Part shown: positions 1-7,378 of the stretch, in pieces
Layout: each line of letters opens with the position of its first letter
Numbering within the stretch: position 1 is the first letter of the stretch
Origin: an uncultured Lewinella sp.
GTDB taxonomy: Bacteria > Bacteroidota > Bacteroidia > Chitinophagales > Saprospiraceae
Direction: 5' to 3'
Assembly (NCBI GenBank): GCA_913057785.1
Contig: CAJXPD010000081.1
Span: 1-37,677 of the forward strand
DNA length: 37,677 nucleotides
Position numbers and translations under genes: made by a program
The notes under the pieces: generated by a model
What the model saw: the letters and a program-made list of their open reading frames with translations, nothing else
What the model was told of the DNA's origin: nothing
Database searches by the model: none

Positions 1-117
1 GCCCAGCAGAAGATGCTCGGTGCCGATAAAGTCATGTCCTAGGCGCTGGGCTTCCTCCCGGCTCTTAGCTAGAACTTGCTTTACTTTTGGCGAAAATCTT
101 TTATTATTATGACTCAT
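1..117 (-). CDS. clpC: ClpC-type AAA+ ATPase, N-terminal fragment
   Basis: Only the first 39 or so codons lie in the window; the gene runs off the left edge. The translation from the minus strand contains RFSPKVKQVL, then SREEAQRLGHDFIGTEHLLL, the signature of the first Clp-N repeat of ClpC. ClpC is the cytoplasmic unfoldase that feeds ClpP and handles misfolded or tagged proteins; that role is family knowledge, since the ATPase modules are outside the window. Two in-frame ATG starts are possible, at 135 and 117. I prefer 117 because family members begin only a few residues before the FSP-V-K motif and because a candidate promoter at 151-182 would leave a leader of about 28 nt for 117 but only about 10 nt for 135. 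Identity is near certain, the start is not. Confidence 0.9.
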   Translation of the reverse strand, partial: MSHNNKRFSPKVKQVLAKSREEAQRLGHDFIGTEHLLLG

Positions 118-150
118 AAATTCGGCTTTCATCATTTGCTCGTAATACAA

Positions 151-182
151 CAATATTAGTGTTAATTATTTAAGTTTACAAA
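151..182 (-). promoter_or_regulatory. Candidate Bacteroidota-type promoter for clpC
   Basis: Read on the minus strand there is TTTG at 182-179, a 20-nt spacer, then TAATATTG at 158-151. This fits the known Bacteroidota sigma-ABfr pattern (TTTG at -33, TAnnTTTG at -7) with one mismatch in the -7 element. Transcription would start near 145. Judged by eye only. Confidence 0.45.
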
Positions 183-655
183 TCACCTTTCTACTAAGTT
201 TCAATTTTGACAGCATAATTCAGAAAAACCTTTTCTGTGCTGATTTTGAAGCAGTTCGTCCTTTACAGGAAGCGATTCATTTTGCTACTTGGTTCTGAGA
301 AAAATTCCCGTTTGTTGTAGGTAAAATAAAGTGGTTTGCGTTTCAGCTATTTTCCTTTTTCCTGCCAATAAAGGGCTAGTGAGTATCTAATATCTTTTCT
401 TGACTTATTGACTTCTACCTTGTCGATTTCAGGGAGGCAATAAAGCAGGAAATTTTTAGTTATGAATGAATAACAAAATAATCCAATATTAGGTTCAGTA
501 AGTGCGTTGGTTGGGTTGGGTGATCAATCCCTTGATAAAAATGTAATTTTGGCACCCGATTAGCTATTTAGCTAAAAATGTGCCAGAAATTTTTCCGGTC
601 CGATTCAAGCATAAAACTTTGTAAATCCGGATTATGTTTAGTGGTTTTTAATTGA

Positions 656-663
656 TACTTTTG
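656..663 (+). promoter_or_regulatory. Candidate -7 element of the STAS-rnz operon
   Basis: TACTTTTG matches TAnnTTTG exactly and lies 36 bases before the ATG at 700. The upstream TTTG is poor: the nearest match is TTTA at 637-640 with a short spacer. Plausible promoter, weakly supported. Confidence 0.4.
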
Positions 664-699
664 CGTCAAGCGCAAAAATGAACAAAGAGAAGCTAAAAA

Positions 700-1092
700 A
701 TGAAGTATTCCGTTGACAAACAGGAGAAATATACTGTCTTTACCTTAATGGAAGATAACTTAAACTCCTTGGTAGCCCCAAAAGTTAAGTCAGAATTTGT
801 CATTTTATCACAAGAAGGTGTTAAGAATCTAATCTTAGACTTGACTCATGTCAAGTTTGTAGATTCGTCAGGTCTAAGTGCCATTTTGACAGCTAACCGC
901 ATCTGGAAGAACGGTGGTTCTTTCATTTTGACAGGTATTGTACATCCTAGTGTTCAAAAATTAATAGAGATTTCTCGCCTTGATACAGTACTTACTATTA
1001 TCACGACTGTACAGGAATCCATTGATTATGTATTTATGGATGAGATTGAGCGAGAACTGAATAAGGAGGAAGAAGGTAATGAGCCCGTTTGA
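700..1092 (+). CDS. STAS-domain protein (anti-sigma factor antagonist-like)
   Basis: 130 residues, nearly all one STAS domain of the SpoIIAA type. The signature VKFVDSSGLSAIL (about residues 51-63) contains the serine pair that is the phospho-acceptor site in anti-anti-sigma factors. In that family the unphosphorylated protein binds a serine-kinase anti-sigma factor and frees a sigma factor; no kinase partner is visible in this window. The C-terminus is acidic and rich in Glu. The last 14 bases overlap the ribonuclease Z gene, so the two are probably cotranscribed and translationally coupled. The role as a partner-switching regulator is family inference; it could equally be a stand-alone STAS scaffold. 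Confidence 0.85.
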   Translation: MKYSVDKQEKYTVFTLMEDNLNSLVAPKVKSEFVILSQEGVKNLILDLTHVKFVDSSGLSAILTANRIWKNGGSFILTGIVHPSVQKLIEISRLDTVLTIITTVQESIDYVFMDEIERELNKEEEGNEPV

Positions 1093-2005
1093 GGTTCAAC
1101 TGCTAGGAACTAATTCCGCTCTGCCTGCATTTGGGAGACATCCTACCTCCCAAATTCTTTCCATTCAAAAATATAAGTATCTGATCGATTGCGGCGAAGG
1201 TACCCAAATGCGTTTTCAGAAATTTGGGATTAAGCCGGGCCGCATGAATCAGATATTCATTAGCCACCTGCATGGAGATCATTTCTATGGCCTGATTGGC
1301 CTGTTGACGACTCTAGGGCTAATAGGCCGAAAGAAGCCCCTCGATATTTTTGCTCCTCACGGATTAGAGGAAATCATTCGCATTCAGACCAAATACGCTG
1401 GAGGCGATCCTCCTTTCACTATCCGCTTTCATGTAATAGATACGGAAAAGCATCAACTGATTTTTGAAAACAACCAAATCACGGTACACTCTATCCCTCT
1501 AGATCATCGGGTGCCAACCAGCGGATTCTTGTTTCGAGAAAAGGAAGGAGAACGCAAGATGATTGGTTCTACCATTGAGGAATACAACATTCCTTATCGT
1601 GCCATCCCGGCCATCAAAAAAGGCGAAGATTATGTAACTCCCGATGGTCAGCGGATTGCTAATGCGCTGTTGACCGAAGATCCAACCCCTCCCCGCAGCT
1701 ATGCCTACTGTTCAGACACTCGCTTTAAGGAGGATATCATTCCTATCATTACCGGATCGGATATCCTTTATCATGAATCTACCTTTCAGGAGAATTTGAT
1801 CGAAAAGACGATCCCAACTGGACATTCAACAGCTCGCCAAGCTGCAGAAATTGCCAAACGTGCTAAAGTAGGTCGACTAATTCTAGGACACTTTTCTTCT
1901 CGCTATGAAGACATCAATAGCTTTGCTGAAGAAGCTCGTGCTGTTTTCCCAGAAGTGATAGCCGGGGTGGAAGGGGAGATATACCGACCCTTATCCCTCA
2001 AATAA
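1079..2005 (+). CDS. rnz: Ribonuclease Z (tRNA 3'-endonuclease)
   Basis: 308 residues, the normal length of a short-form RNase Z, a zinc metallo-beta-lactamase-fold enzyme that cuts the 3' trailer from pre-tRNAs. The metal motif SHLHGDHF has H63, H65, D67 and H68. Further ligands are expected in PLDHRVPTSGF (about 140), CSDTRF (about 212) and GHFSSRY near the C-terminus; the PxxKxG-type segment follows KAI-PAIKKGEDYV. The start ATG at 1079 overlaps the STAS gene by 14 bases and is preceded by AAGGAGG at about 1065, a strong Shine-Dalgarno sequence that is unusual among these genes. This supports the start and indicates that RNase Z is made from the STAS transcript. Confidence 0.95.
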   Translation: MSPFEVQLLGTNSALPAFGRHPTSQILSIQKYKYLIDCGEGTQMRFQKFGIKPGRMNQIFISHLHGDHFYGLIGLLTTLGLIGRKKPLDIFAPHGLEEIIRIQTKYAGGDPPFTIRFHVIDTEKHQLIFENNQITVHSIPLDHRVPTSGFLFREKEGERKMIGSTIEEYNIPYRAIPAIKKGEDYVTPDGQRIANALLTEDPTPPRSYAYCSDTRFKEDIIPIITGSDILYHESTFQENLIEKTIPTGHSTARQAAEIAKRAKVGRLILGHFSSRYEDINSFAEEARAVFPEVIAGVEGEIYRPLSLK

Positions 2006-2167
2006 GTATTTGCCATCCTCCTCGATTTCCTGATATCAGTTAGTTGGATCTATGTGATAGATTCGTCTTTGCGAAGACCTGCCAGAGTCCTTAAAACAAG
2101 CGGTAAAACTTTGTAAACGAAATGTAAATGCCTGGAATCCTCCCAGAAAAGATGTTAATTTTGGGGT

Positions 2168-3112
2168 ATGATGACAGGGAAACTTCGACTACAAGGACTT
2201 GCGATTATTTTCAGCTTTCTGGCATTGCCTGGATTAGCCAATACACCGAGTTTTGAACTAGAGGTCAATTTGGCCTTGCGAGAGATTGGCCATCGACTGC
2301 TTTTACAACAGGGTGATTCTACTACAGCTATCCCTCCTGTGGTTTTTGAAAAAGATCGTGGCTTCTATCTGAAGTTTGGTGGCCCTTTAGATTATGCGTA
2401 CCTACATAAATTGGTGGAAGAAACCTTTTACAATAAAGGACTCCCCTCTGTTTATACACTAGCACTTTTTGATTGTGAAAGTGATGATCTCATGTTGGGC
2501 TATAGCACCCAAGACATCAGCGAGCCCATTGTTCCCAGTGATCTGACTTGTGTCGGCAGAAATGAATTGTCGGACTGCTACCACCTGGCCATCAATTTCC
2601 CCGCTCAAACAGAAAAGGAAGATACCTTTTTGCTTGTAGCTGCCATCGTCCCCATAGTCGTTCTGTTACTAGGCGGCTTCTGGTGGTGGAAGCAAACTCA
2701 GCCTACCAAACCTATACTGGGGCAAAGTCAAGCCGCAGCCGAGCCAGAGAAAACCGTCTACCAATTGGGACCCTTACAATTTGAACCTGAAAACCAGACA
2801 CTAATCGGAGAAGGGGAACCACAACGCTTAACGTTTAGGGAGTCCAAGCTCTTAGATCTTTTTTGTCAAAACAAAAACCAACTGTTGCCTAGAGAGAGCA
2901 TATTGGAATTTGTTTGGGGGGATGAAGGAGTGATGGTTGGCCGGAGCATCGATGTCTTCGTTTCGCGATTACGGAAAAAACTCAAAGCTGCCGATAACAT
3001 TAAAATCGCAAGTGTACATGGAGTCGGTTATCGGATGGAAATTGCGGAGCAGCCATCTTTAGGAGCAGCCAAAGATTCCCAAGGCTTTACGCTAAACTTG
3101 ACCGATAATTAG
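2168..3112 (+). CDS. Membrane-anchored winged-helix transcriptional regulator
   Basis: 314 residues with a split architecture: a signal-type N-terminus (about 1-24, ending GLANTPS), a periplasmic region of about 125 residues with three cysteines (C103, C128, C137), one membrane span (about 153-174, rich in V, L and G then FWWW), and a cytoplasmic OmpR/PhoB-type winged helix (about 197-292) with FRESKLLDLF, the recognition region SIDVFVSRLRKKL and the wing HGVGYRM. The order is the reverse of ToxR/CadC, whose DNA-binding domain is N-terminal. The periplasmic part probably senses a signal and the C-terminal domain binds DNA at the membrane. A perfect TAnnTTTG (2156-2163) lies only 4 bases before the ATG, so the message may be almost leaderless. 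Targets are unknown. Confidence 0.85.
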   Translation: MMTGKLRLQGLAIIFSFLALPGLANTPSFELEVNLALREIGHRLLLQQGDSTTAIPPVVFEKDRGFYLKFGGPLDYAYLHKLVEETFYNKGLPSVYTLALFDCESDDLMLGYSTQDISEPIVPSDLTCVGRNELSDCYHLAINFPAQTEKEDTFLLVAAIVPIVVLLLGGFWWWKQTQPTKPILGQSQAAAEPEKTVYQLGPLQFEPENQTLIGEGEPQRLTFRESKLLDLFCQNKNQLLPRESILEFVWGDEGVMVGRSIDVFVSRLRKKLKAADNIKIASVHGVGYRMEIAEQPSLGAAKDSQGFTLNLTDN

Positions 3113-3285
3113 TACAGAATCACCTTCCTAGTTTCTTCTTTTCAACGGCAAATGTATTCTTCGTCTTAGGTAGGACAATACTGCTAATTGACTAATCTGT
3201 TCCAGCTGGCACCAACCTCTACAGGTAGGTACCTCTCTTTTGTACGAAGCAGCTGGCTCTTATTAACTTCTTAATCTAGAATCCA

Positions 3286-3786
3286 ATGTGGAGATCTATT
3301 TTGCTAAGCTATCTGTTCCTGATATTCACTTTAGTGCTCAGTGGACAAGATGAAGTTTCCTTCGACTCGTTGGATAAGATCCTGGATGATCAGGCTATTC
3401 CAACCTATCATCTAGCAGGGAAACTGTATACAGGAACAACTGTCGACTCTTTTGAGCAGGGTAAGAAGGTGTATTACTATGAGGTTGAAGCAGGGAAAAT
3501 CCAGCAGCATACGGCCTATTCCTACGCTGGTCAACTCGTGAGGGATTTCAACTATCAGAATGGATTGCTCCATGGAAAGATCACCAGTTTTTTTGGCAAT
3601 GGCCAGAAGTATTATGAAGACTACTATGAAAAAGGAAGGCGAGAAGGACGTCAGTTTGGTTGGTACAGGGATGGCAGCCCCCGTTACGTGATTGATTGCA
3701 TGGGCGGGGTAGAGATTTTCCGGATGGATTATCCTAAGCCCAAGGCCGACCAGCAAAAGCTTGTTCCTCCTAGCAAAAAGCAATAA
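3286..3786 (+). CDS. Exported MORN/YwqK-like protein
   Basis: 166 residues beginning with a cleavable signal peptide (hydrophobic core LLSYLFLIFTLVLSG, then QDEVS). The middle has repeated toxin-antitoxin YwqK / MORN-variant units, seen as GQLVRDFNYQNGLLHGKI, then GNGQKYYEDYYEKGRREGR and DGSPRY; the pattern is NG-hydrophobic-x-G-x-x followed by a polar-aromatic strand. Such repeats make extended beta-sheets and are common in Bacteroidota exported proteins of unknown role; the 'antitoxin' name of YwqK does not transfer. It stands alone between the regulator at 2168 and the propeller gene at 3928, on the same strand, with about 140-170 bases on either side. Confidence 0.7.
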   Translation: MWRSILLSYLFLIFTLVLSGQDEVSFDSLDKILDDQAIPTYHLAGKLYTGTTVDSFEQGKKVYYYEVEAGKIQQHTAYSYAGQLVRDFNYQNGLLHGKITSFFGNGQKYYEDYYEKGRREGRQFGWYRDGSPRYVIDCMGGVEIFRMDYPKPKADQQKLVPPSKKQ

Positions 3787-3927
3787 GCTTCCTAATTAAC
3801 CCAAGTTGCGATGAATGAGCGCACAAAAGTAGGGTTTTGTGGCAACACACAGCTGAGGGCTTGGTCTTGCCGCAAATATCTGACGCATTTGTGCTCCACA
3901 GTATGAATCACAACTTGCATTAATTGA

Positions 3928-4869
3928 ATGACCATGAAAACCATAATAATAAGTAGTTGTCTAGTTTTCGCTACCCTAATCGGACACTCGGCTTTAGCCC
4001 AAGGGGGAAGTCCTTTGTATCGTTCGACGGATAATGGGAAAAGCTGGCATACTTCGGACCAGGGACTTAATGAAGCAGTACGTGTGGACCAGATCATGTC
4101 CTTCAAAAAACAATACTTCATATTGACAGAAGGTCAAGGCCTTTATGTCTCCTCTAACCAGGGGAAATCTTGGTCAAAACCAGGGTTTTCTATGTTCCTT
4201 CCGGCGAAAGGCGACGTTATACATGCTTATAATGACTTGCTGTGGCTCGGCACCTACAGAGATGGCGTTCTGGTTTCAGCTGATCAGGGTAATAGTTGGG
4301 TCCCTTGTATTAAGGGATTACGAGATTTGACCATTAGAGCCTTTCACAGCCATGAAGAGAATATCTGGGTGGGCACGAATGATGGCGTTTATTTATGGAA
4401 TGCTACGGACAAGGCCTGGGACCAACAACTGGAAGGGGTTCAGGTCAATGACTTTTCCCAACAAGGGAATCGATTGTTTGTCGCAACACACCAAGGTATG
4501 CAGCGCTCAATCGATCAAGGCCAGCATTGGGAAACTGTTTTGGAAGAAGGTGCCGTCAAGCAGTTATACCGGTGGAACATGCAGCTATACGCCTGTTCCA
4601 TGCATCGTAAAATCTGGCGGTATGATCCTGCAAAGGATATCTGGAACGATGCTACCGGATTCTTCCCTACGGCTGGTTTAAGTACCACCATTTTGCACGG
4701 AGATGAAGAGGTCATTTATGTCACCCAAGAAAGGAAACTATACAGGAAATTCACCACGCAAGGGCAGTGGGAGTTAGTTTCCAATGGCCTGAGCAATGCT
4801 GCCGCTTTTCGAGATCTTACCATGGTGCAACCGGGGGTTTTACTCCTGGCTTGCACTGCAAAGCCATAG
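3928..4869 (+). CDS. Exported Asp-box (BNR/sialidase-like) beta-propeller protein
   Basis: 313 residues. A signal peptide covers about 1-25 (ends HSALAQGG). The rest is a series of Asp-box units S-x-D-x-G-x-x-W: STDNGKSWH, SSNQGKSWS, SADQGNSWV, SIDQGQHWE, plus degenerate units NATDKAWDQ and DPAKDIWND, so about six propeller blades. Asp-box propellers occur in sialidases, photosystem-assembly YCF48-like proteins and many secreted proteins; the catalytic arginines of a sialidase are not recognisable, so I do not call it an enzyme. It ends rather abruptly in LLACTAKP five bases before the next gene, which makes cotranscription with the protease likely. A second ATG two codons later (3934) is an equally good start. 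Confidence 0.75.
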   Translation: MTMKTIIISSCLVFATLIGHSALAQGGSPLYRSTDNGKSWHTSDQGLNEAVRVDQIMSFKKQYFILTEGQGLYVSSNQGKSWSKPGFSMFLPAKGDVIHAYNDLLWLGTYRDGVLVSADQGNSWVPCIKGLRDLTIRAFHSHEENIWVGTNDGVYLWNATDKAWDQQLEGVQVNDFSQQGNRLFVATHQGMQRSIDQGQHWETVLEEGAVKQLYRWNMQLYACSMHRKIWRYDPAKDIWNDATGFFPTAGLSTTILHGDEEVIYVTQERKLYRKFTTQGQWELVSNGLSNAAAFRDLTMVQPGVLLLACTAKP

Positions 4870-4874
4870 TATAT

Positions 4875-6002
4875 ATGATGAAATTCACCCGACTAACATT
4901 ATTCTTTCTGTTATTATCTTTTACTGTAAAATCCCAATCCACAGATCTACCCGATGCCTTATCTAATTGGCAAAAGATCGCCATGATTAATGAGGTATGG
5001 TACAAAGATGGCTCTCGCTATGTACATTCCTCTTTTGAGTACGCTGGGACCGGCTTCCTATTGGATACGGGTAAAGACACACTTGCCATTACTGCTAAGC
5101 ACATCCTATGGATTGCGCAACCCAAACAATTGGAATCGGTTGCCATCAATGGTCAGATCGAAAAATGGTGGTTGCATCCAAAGGGGGATACAACGATTGG
5201 TGTTTACCTAGATCAATTACTCAATGAAGATGAGACGGAGATGCTGGGAGGACCTAGCGGGACGATCGGTCAGCGGGATTGGTTAGTCTTTTCCATTAAG
5301 GAGATGATGGGGGATTTACCTGCATTGAAAGCGCGCTACACGCCTCTAGCGGTGGGCGAAAAACTGTACTATCCAGCCTGTCCATACCAAAGCAAAGACT
5401 GCATATTGGGGGAGGCTGAAGTCCTAAGTACGGAGGGCAATCGGATTGTATTCACGAAAGAGGTTTCTGGCTTCATAGGAGGGGCGAGCGGCTCCCCCTT
5501 GGTCGATAGCCAAGGGAGAGTGGTCGGTATCCTGGCGGGCACTAGCTTCCATCCCAAAAATGGAGAACACGCTCTTTATGGGATTAGTACCCATTACCTG
5601 AATAAAGTGTTGACCGACTCACCACACTTAAATGATCCGCTAATTCCCATTGGAGATGTGCTGTGGCCGATTATCAATGCGAAGGGGATCGACGAAGCCT
5701 TGAGGCACTGGCAATCAGTGAAGCAGTCAAAGATCAGCTATTTCTATCTGGATCTCCTTCCTGAGACCTTCAATGCCGTGGGAAAGGAATTCATGGAATT
5801 AGGGAAATACCCGGAAGCCATCACTTGGTTTGAAGCCAGTATAGCCGACAACCCATGGCTACCTGCCACCAGTAAGCTGTTGGCCAAGGCCTATGAACAG
5901 CAAGGTAGAAAGAGGGAGGCACGTAAAACCCTAGAAGAGCTACTGAATCAATGGCCAGCCGACAAAGAGGCAAAAGAAGCCTTGGAGCGCCTTGGTCAAT
6001 AA
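4875..6002 (+). CDS. Exported trypsin-like serine protease with C-terminal TPRs
   Basis: 375 residues from ATG 4875; the frame is open further upstream, but the tandem ATGs at 4875/4878 lie directly before a signal peptide (MMKFTRLTLFFLLLSFTVKS) and just after the previous stop. The protease domain shows H76 in AITAKHILW, a likely D135 in RDWLVFSI and S207 in GGASGSPLVD, the chymotrypsin-fold triad of S1/S46-like bacterial proteases. From about residue 290 there are two to three TPR helices pairs (GKYPEAITWFEASIADNPW, GRKREARKTLEELLNQWP), suggesting protein binding. It probably acts in the periplasm or at the surface, perhaps with the propeller protein encoded five bases upstream. Substrate unknown. 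Confidence 0.8.
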   Translation: MMKFTRLTLFFLLLSFTVKSQSTDLPDALSNWQKIAMINEVWYKDGSRYVHSSFEYAGTGFLLDTGKDTLAITAKHILWIAQPKQLESVAINGQIEKWWLHPKGDTTIGVYLDQLLNEDETEMLGGPSGTIGQRDWLVFSIKEMMGDLPALKARYTPLAVGEKLYYPACPYQSKDCILGEAEVLSTEGNRIVFTKEVSGFIGGASGSPLVDSQGRVVGILAGTSFHPKNGEHALYGISTHYLNKVLTDSPHLNDPLIPIGDVLWPIINAKGIDEALRHWQSVKQSKISYFYLDLLPETFNAVGKEFMELGKYPEAITWFEASIADNPWLPATSKLLAKAYEQQGRKREARKTLEELLNQWPADKEAKEALERLGQ

Positions 6003-6013
6003 ATTCTGTTTTG

Positions 6014-6108
6014 TTGTCAACATTCAAGTTTCAAGTTGACAAATAGTTAAACGCATTTGGGAAAGAACCTGAAATAGTATCGGAAGCCTGCGGGCAGCCC
6101 CAGGTTTT
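6014..6108 (+). terminator. Hairpins downstream of the protease gene
   Basis: First hairpin: TTGTCAAC (6014-6021) pairs perfectly with GTTGACAA (6035-6042). Second structure: AACCTG (6066-6071) with CAGGTT (6101-6106), enclosing CTGC-GG-GCAG (6088-6097) and followed by TTTT (6105-6108). The second resembles an intrinsic terminator for the gene ending at 6002. No folding energy was computed. Confidence 0.45.
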
Positions 6109-6227
6109 CGATATTTCCTATTCGTGCATGGATAGATTTTTCAGAAGTGAGGTATTTTTTTGATTTCATTTCATCCGTTGGATTGGTTTTTGCGTACAAG
6201 TGTAGAAAGAAGAAGATTTTCATAACT

Positions 6228-6608
6228 ATGAACAAGAAAGCTACACTGCGTTTATTGACCATCCTTACGATTTGTTTTCTGACTTACCTACCTGGAAAAA
6301 GCCAAAGCATCACAGAGTACGGACATCCTGAACACTTCATTGCTGGCGCCTTATTTGGCGGAGCAACCTCTTACCTGATCTATCAGAAGACTAATAATAA
6401 ATGGAAAGCCTGGGCTATTGGAGTGGGTGCTTCCTTATTGGCCGGAGGTATCAAGGAGGCTGTTGATCCGGAAATTTTGGGTGGAAGTGCTAGCGCTAAA
6501 GATTTCATGTATACCAGCCTGGGCGGCATGCTCGGGGCTAGTATTGTGTTTCCACTAAATAGAAAGAAGAAGAAAAAGGAAGAAAGCGTGAATACCGCCT
6601 TTCGATAG
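6228..6608 (+). CDS. Small YfiM/DUF2279-like membrane-associated protein
   Basis: 126 residues from ATG 6228, chosen because a signal peptide or first membrane segment starts there (MNKKATLRLLTILTICF). The core has EHFIAGALFGGATSYLIY, then AWAIGVGASLLAGGIKEAVD and SAKDFMYTSLGGMLGASIV. The GxxKEAxD and KDxxxxxxGxxxG patterns are those of the YfiM / DUF2279 family, small glycine-rich proteins with two or three hydrophobic helices and no established function. The C-terminus is a basic cluster (RKKKKKEE). It is convergent with the LytTR regulator at 6621, only 12 bases away. Family assignment is moderate. Confidence 0.65.
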   Translation: MNKKATLRLLTILTICFLTYLPGKSQSITEYGHPEHFIAGALFGGATSYLIYQKTNNKWKAWAIGVGASLLAGGIKEAVDPEILGGSASAKDFMYTSLGGMLGASIVFPLNRKKKKKEESVNTAFR

Positions 6609-6620
6609 CGACTTACCTGA

Positions 6621-7364
6621 TTATTTACCTAGAAAACGACTCAAGAATTGCTGCTTTCTCCTACGGGAGAGGTTCAAGTGTTGTCCATTATTCATAACAA
6701 TTTCACCGCCGTCTCCTTTGATGTATTCCTTGACGTGACTCAGGTTGATTAGATAAGACTGGTGAATACGGAAGAATCCGAAATCCACCAGAAAGGTCTC
6801 ATAGTCCTTCAAGGTTCGGCTGGTCATAACCTTCTCATCTCCCTGTAGAAATAAGCGTGTGTAATTGACTTCACCTTGTAAGTAAAAAATATTCTCCAAG
6901 GGAACCACCTTAAAGCCATTTACATTTTGGATCACAAGTTTCTTGATACTATGCTGATCAAAATTTTCAATTAGAATTTTGGTGTGTTGTGGTAATTGAA
7001 TCGGTGACTTGGTTTTTTCGAATCGATCCAGTACCTGATTGAGTTCGCTGATCTGGATGGGCTTAAGCAGGTAACCGAAAGCGGCCATTTGAAAAGCTCG
7101 AATAGCATAGCTATCGTAAGCGGTTACAAAAATGACTTCAGCCGAAATGTTGGGCAATTGCGCTAGGAGTTCAAAGCTGGTGCCGCTCTTCAACTTGATA
7201 TCCAAAAAGATTAAGTCTGGTTCGCTGTTTCTAATCAGCTTGATGCCGGACGAAATATCATCTGCCTCTCCAATAATCTCAATAGGTTTATTGGTAGCAC
7301 CCAGGAATATTTTAAGGGTATTCCGGGCATTCACTTCGTCGTCTATTATGATAGCTTTAATCAT
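6621..7364 (-). CDS. LytTR-family response regulator
   Basis: 247 residues. Receiver domain at about 1-120: acidic pocket D8-D9 in IIIDDE, phospho-acceptor D55 in FLDIKL, conserved T and K regions (FVTAYDSYAIRAF, GYLLKPI). The LytTR DNA-binding domain occupies about 145-245 (FYLQGEVNYTRLFL, FFRIHQSYLINLSHVKEYI). This architecture is AlgR/AgrA-like: phosphorylation drives dimerisation and DNA binding. The gene starts 14 bases after the kinase gene ends, so the two form a two-component operon with the kinase first. Targets are unknown; no LytTR direct repeats were located with confidence. Confidence 0.93.
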   Translation of the reverse strand: MIKAIIIDDEVNARNTLKIFLGATNKPIEIIGEADDISSGIKLIRNSEPDLIFLDIKLKSGTSFELLAQLPNISAEVIFVTAYDSYAIRAFQMAAFGYLLKPIQISELNQVLDRFEKTKSPIQLPQHTKILIENFDQHSIKKLVIQNVNGFKVVPLENIFYLQGEVNYTRLFLQGDEKVMTSRTLKDYETFLVDFGFFRIHQSYLINLSHVKEYIKGDGGEIVMNNGQHLNLSRRRKQQFLSRFLGK

Positions 7365-7378
7365 GTTTGAGCATATTC

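Larger units (their letters stand above)
136..699. other. Long intergenic region between clpC and the STAS gene
   Basis: About 560 bases between two divergently transcribed genes. I find no convincing ORF, tRNA or strong hairpin. It holds the candidate clpC promoter (151-182), a TACTTTTG element before the STAS gene (656-663), and one copy of the 14-mer TAAAACTTTGTAAA (612-625) that recurs at 2104-2117. It is AT-rich, and a small RNA cannot be excluded. Confidence 0.6.

Noticed and set aside
2030..2039. CTGATATCAG after the rnz stop as a terminator
   Set aside because: A bare 10-bp palindrome with no loop and no T-run; restriction-site-like chance palindrome.
4767..4874. Upstream extension of the protease frame from 4767
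   Set aside because: It lies inside the propeller gene in another frame, and the signal peptide starts at the tandem ATG 4875/4878.
6147..6227. Upstream extension of the small YfiM-like gene
   Set aside because: It adds 27 residues before the natural signal-peptide start at 6228; the extension is basic and aromatic without a signal.
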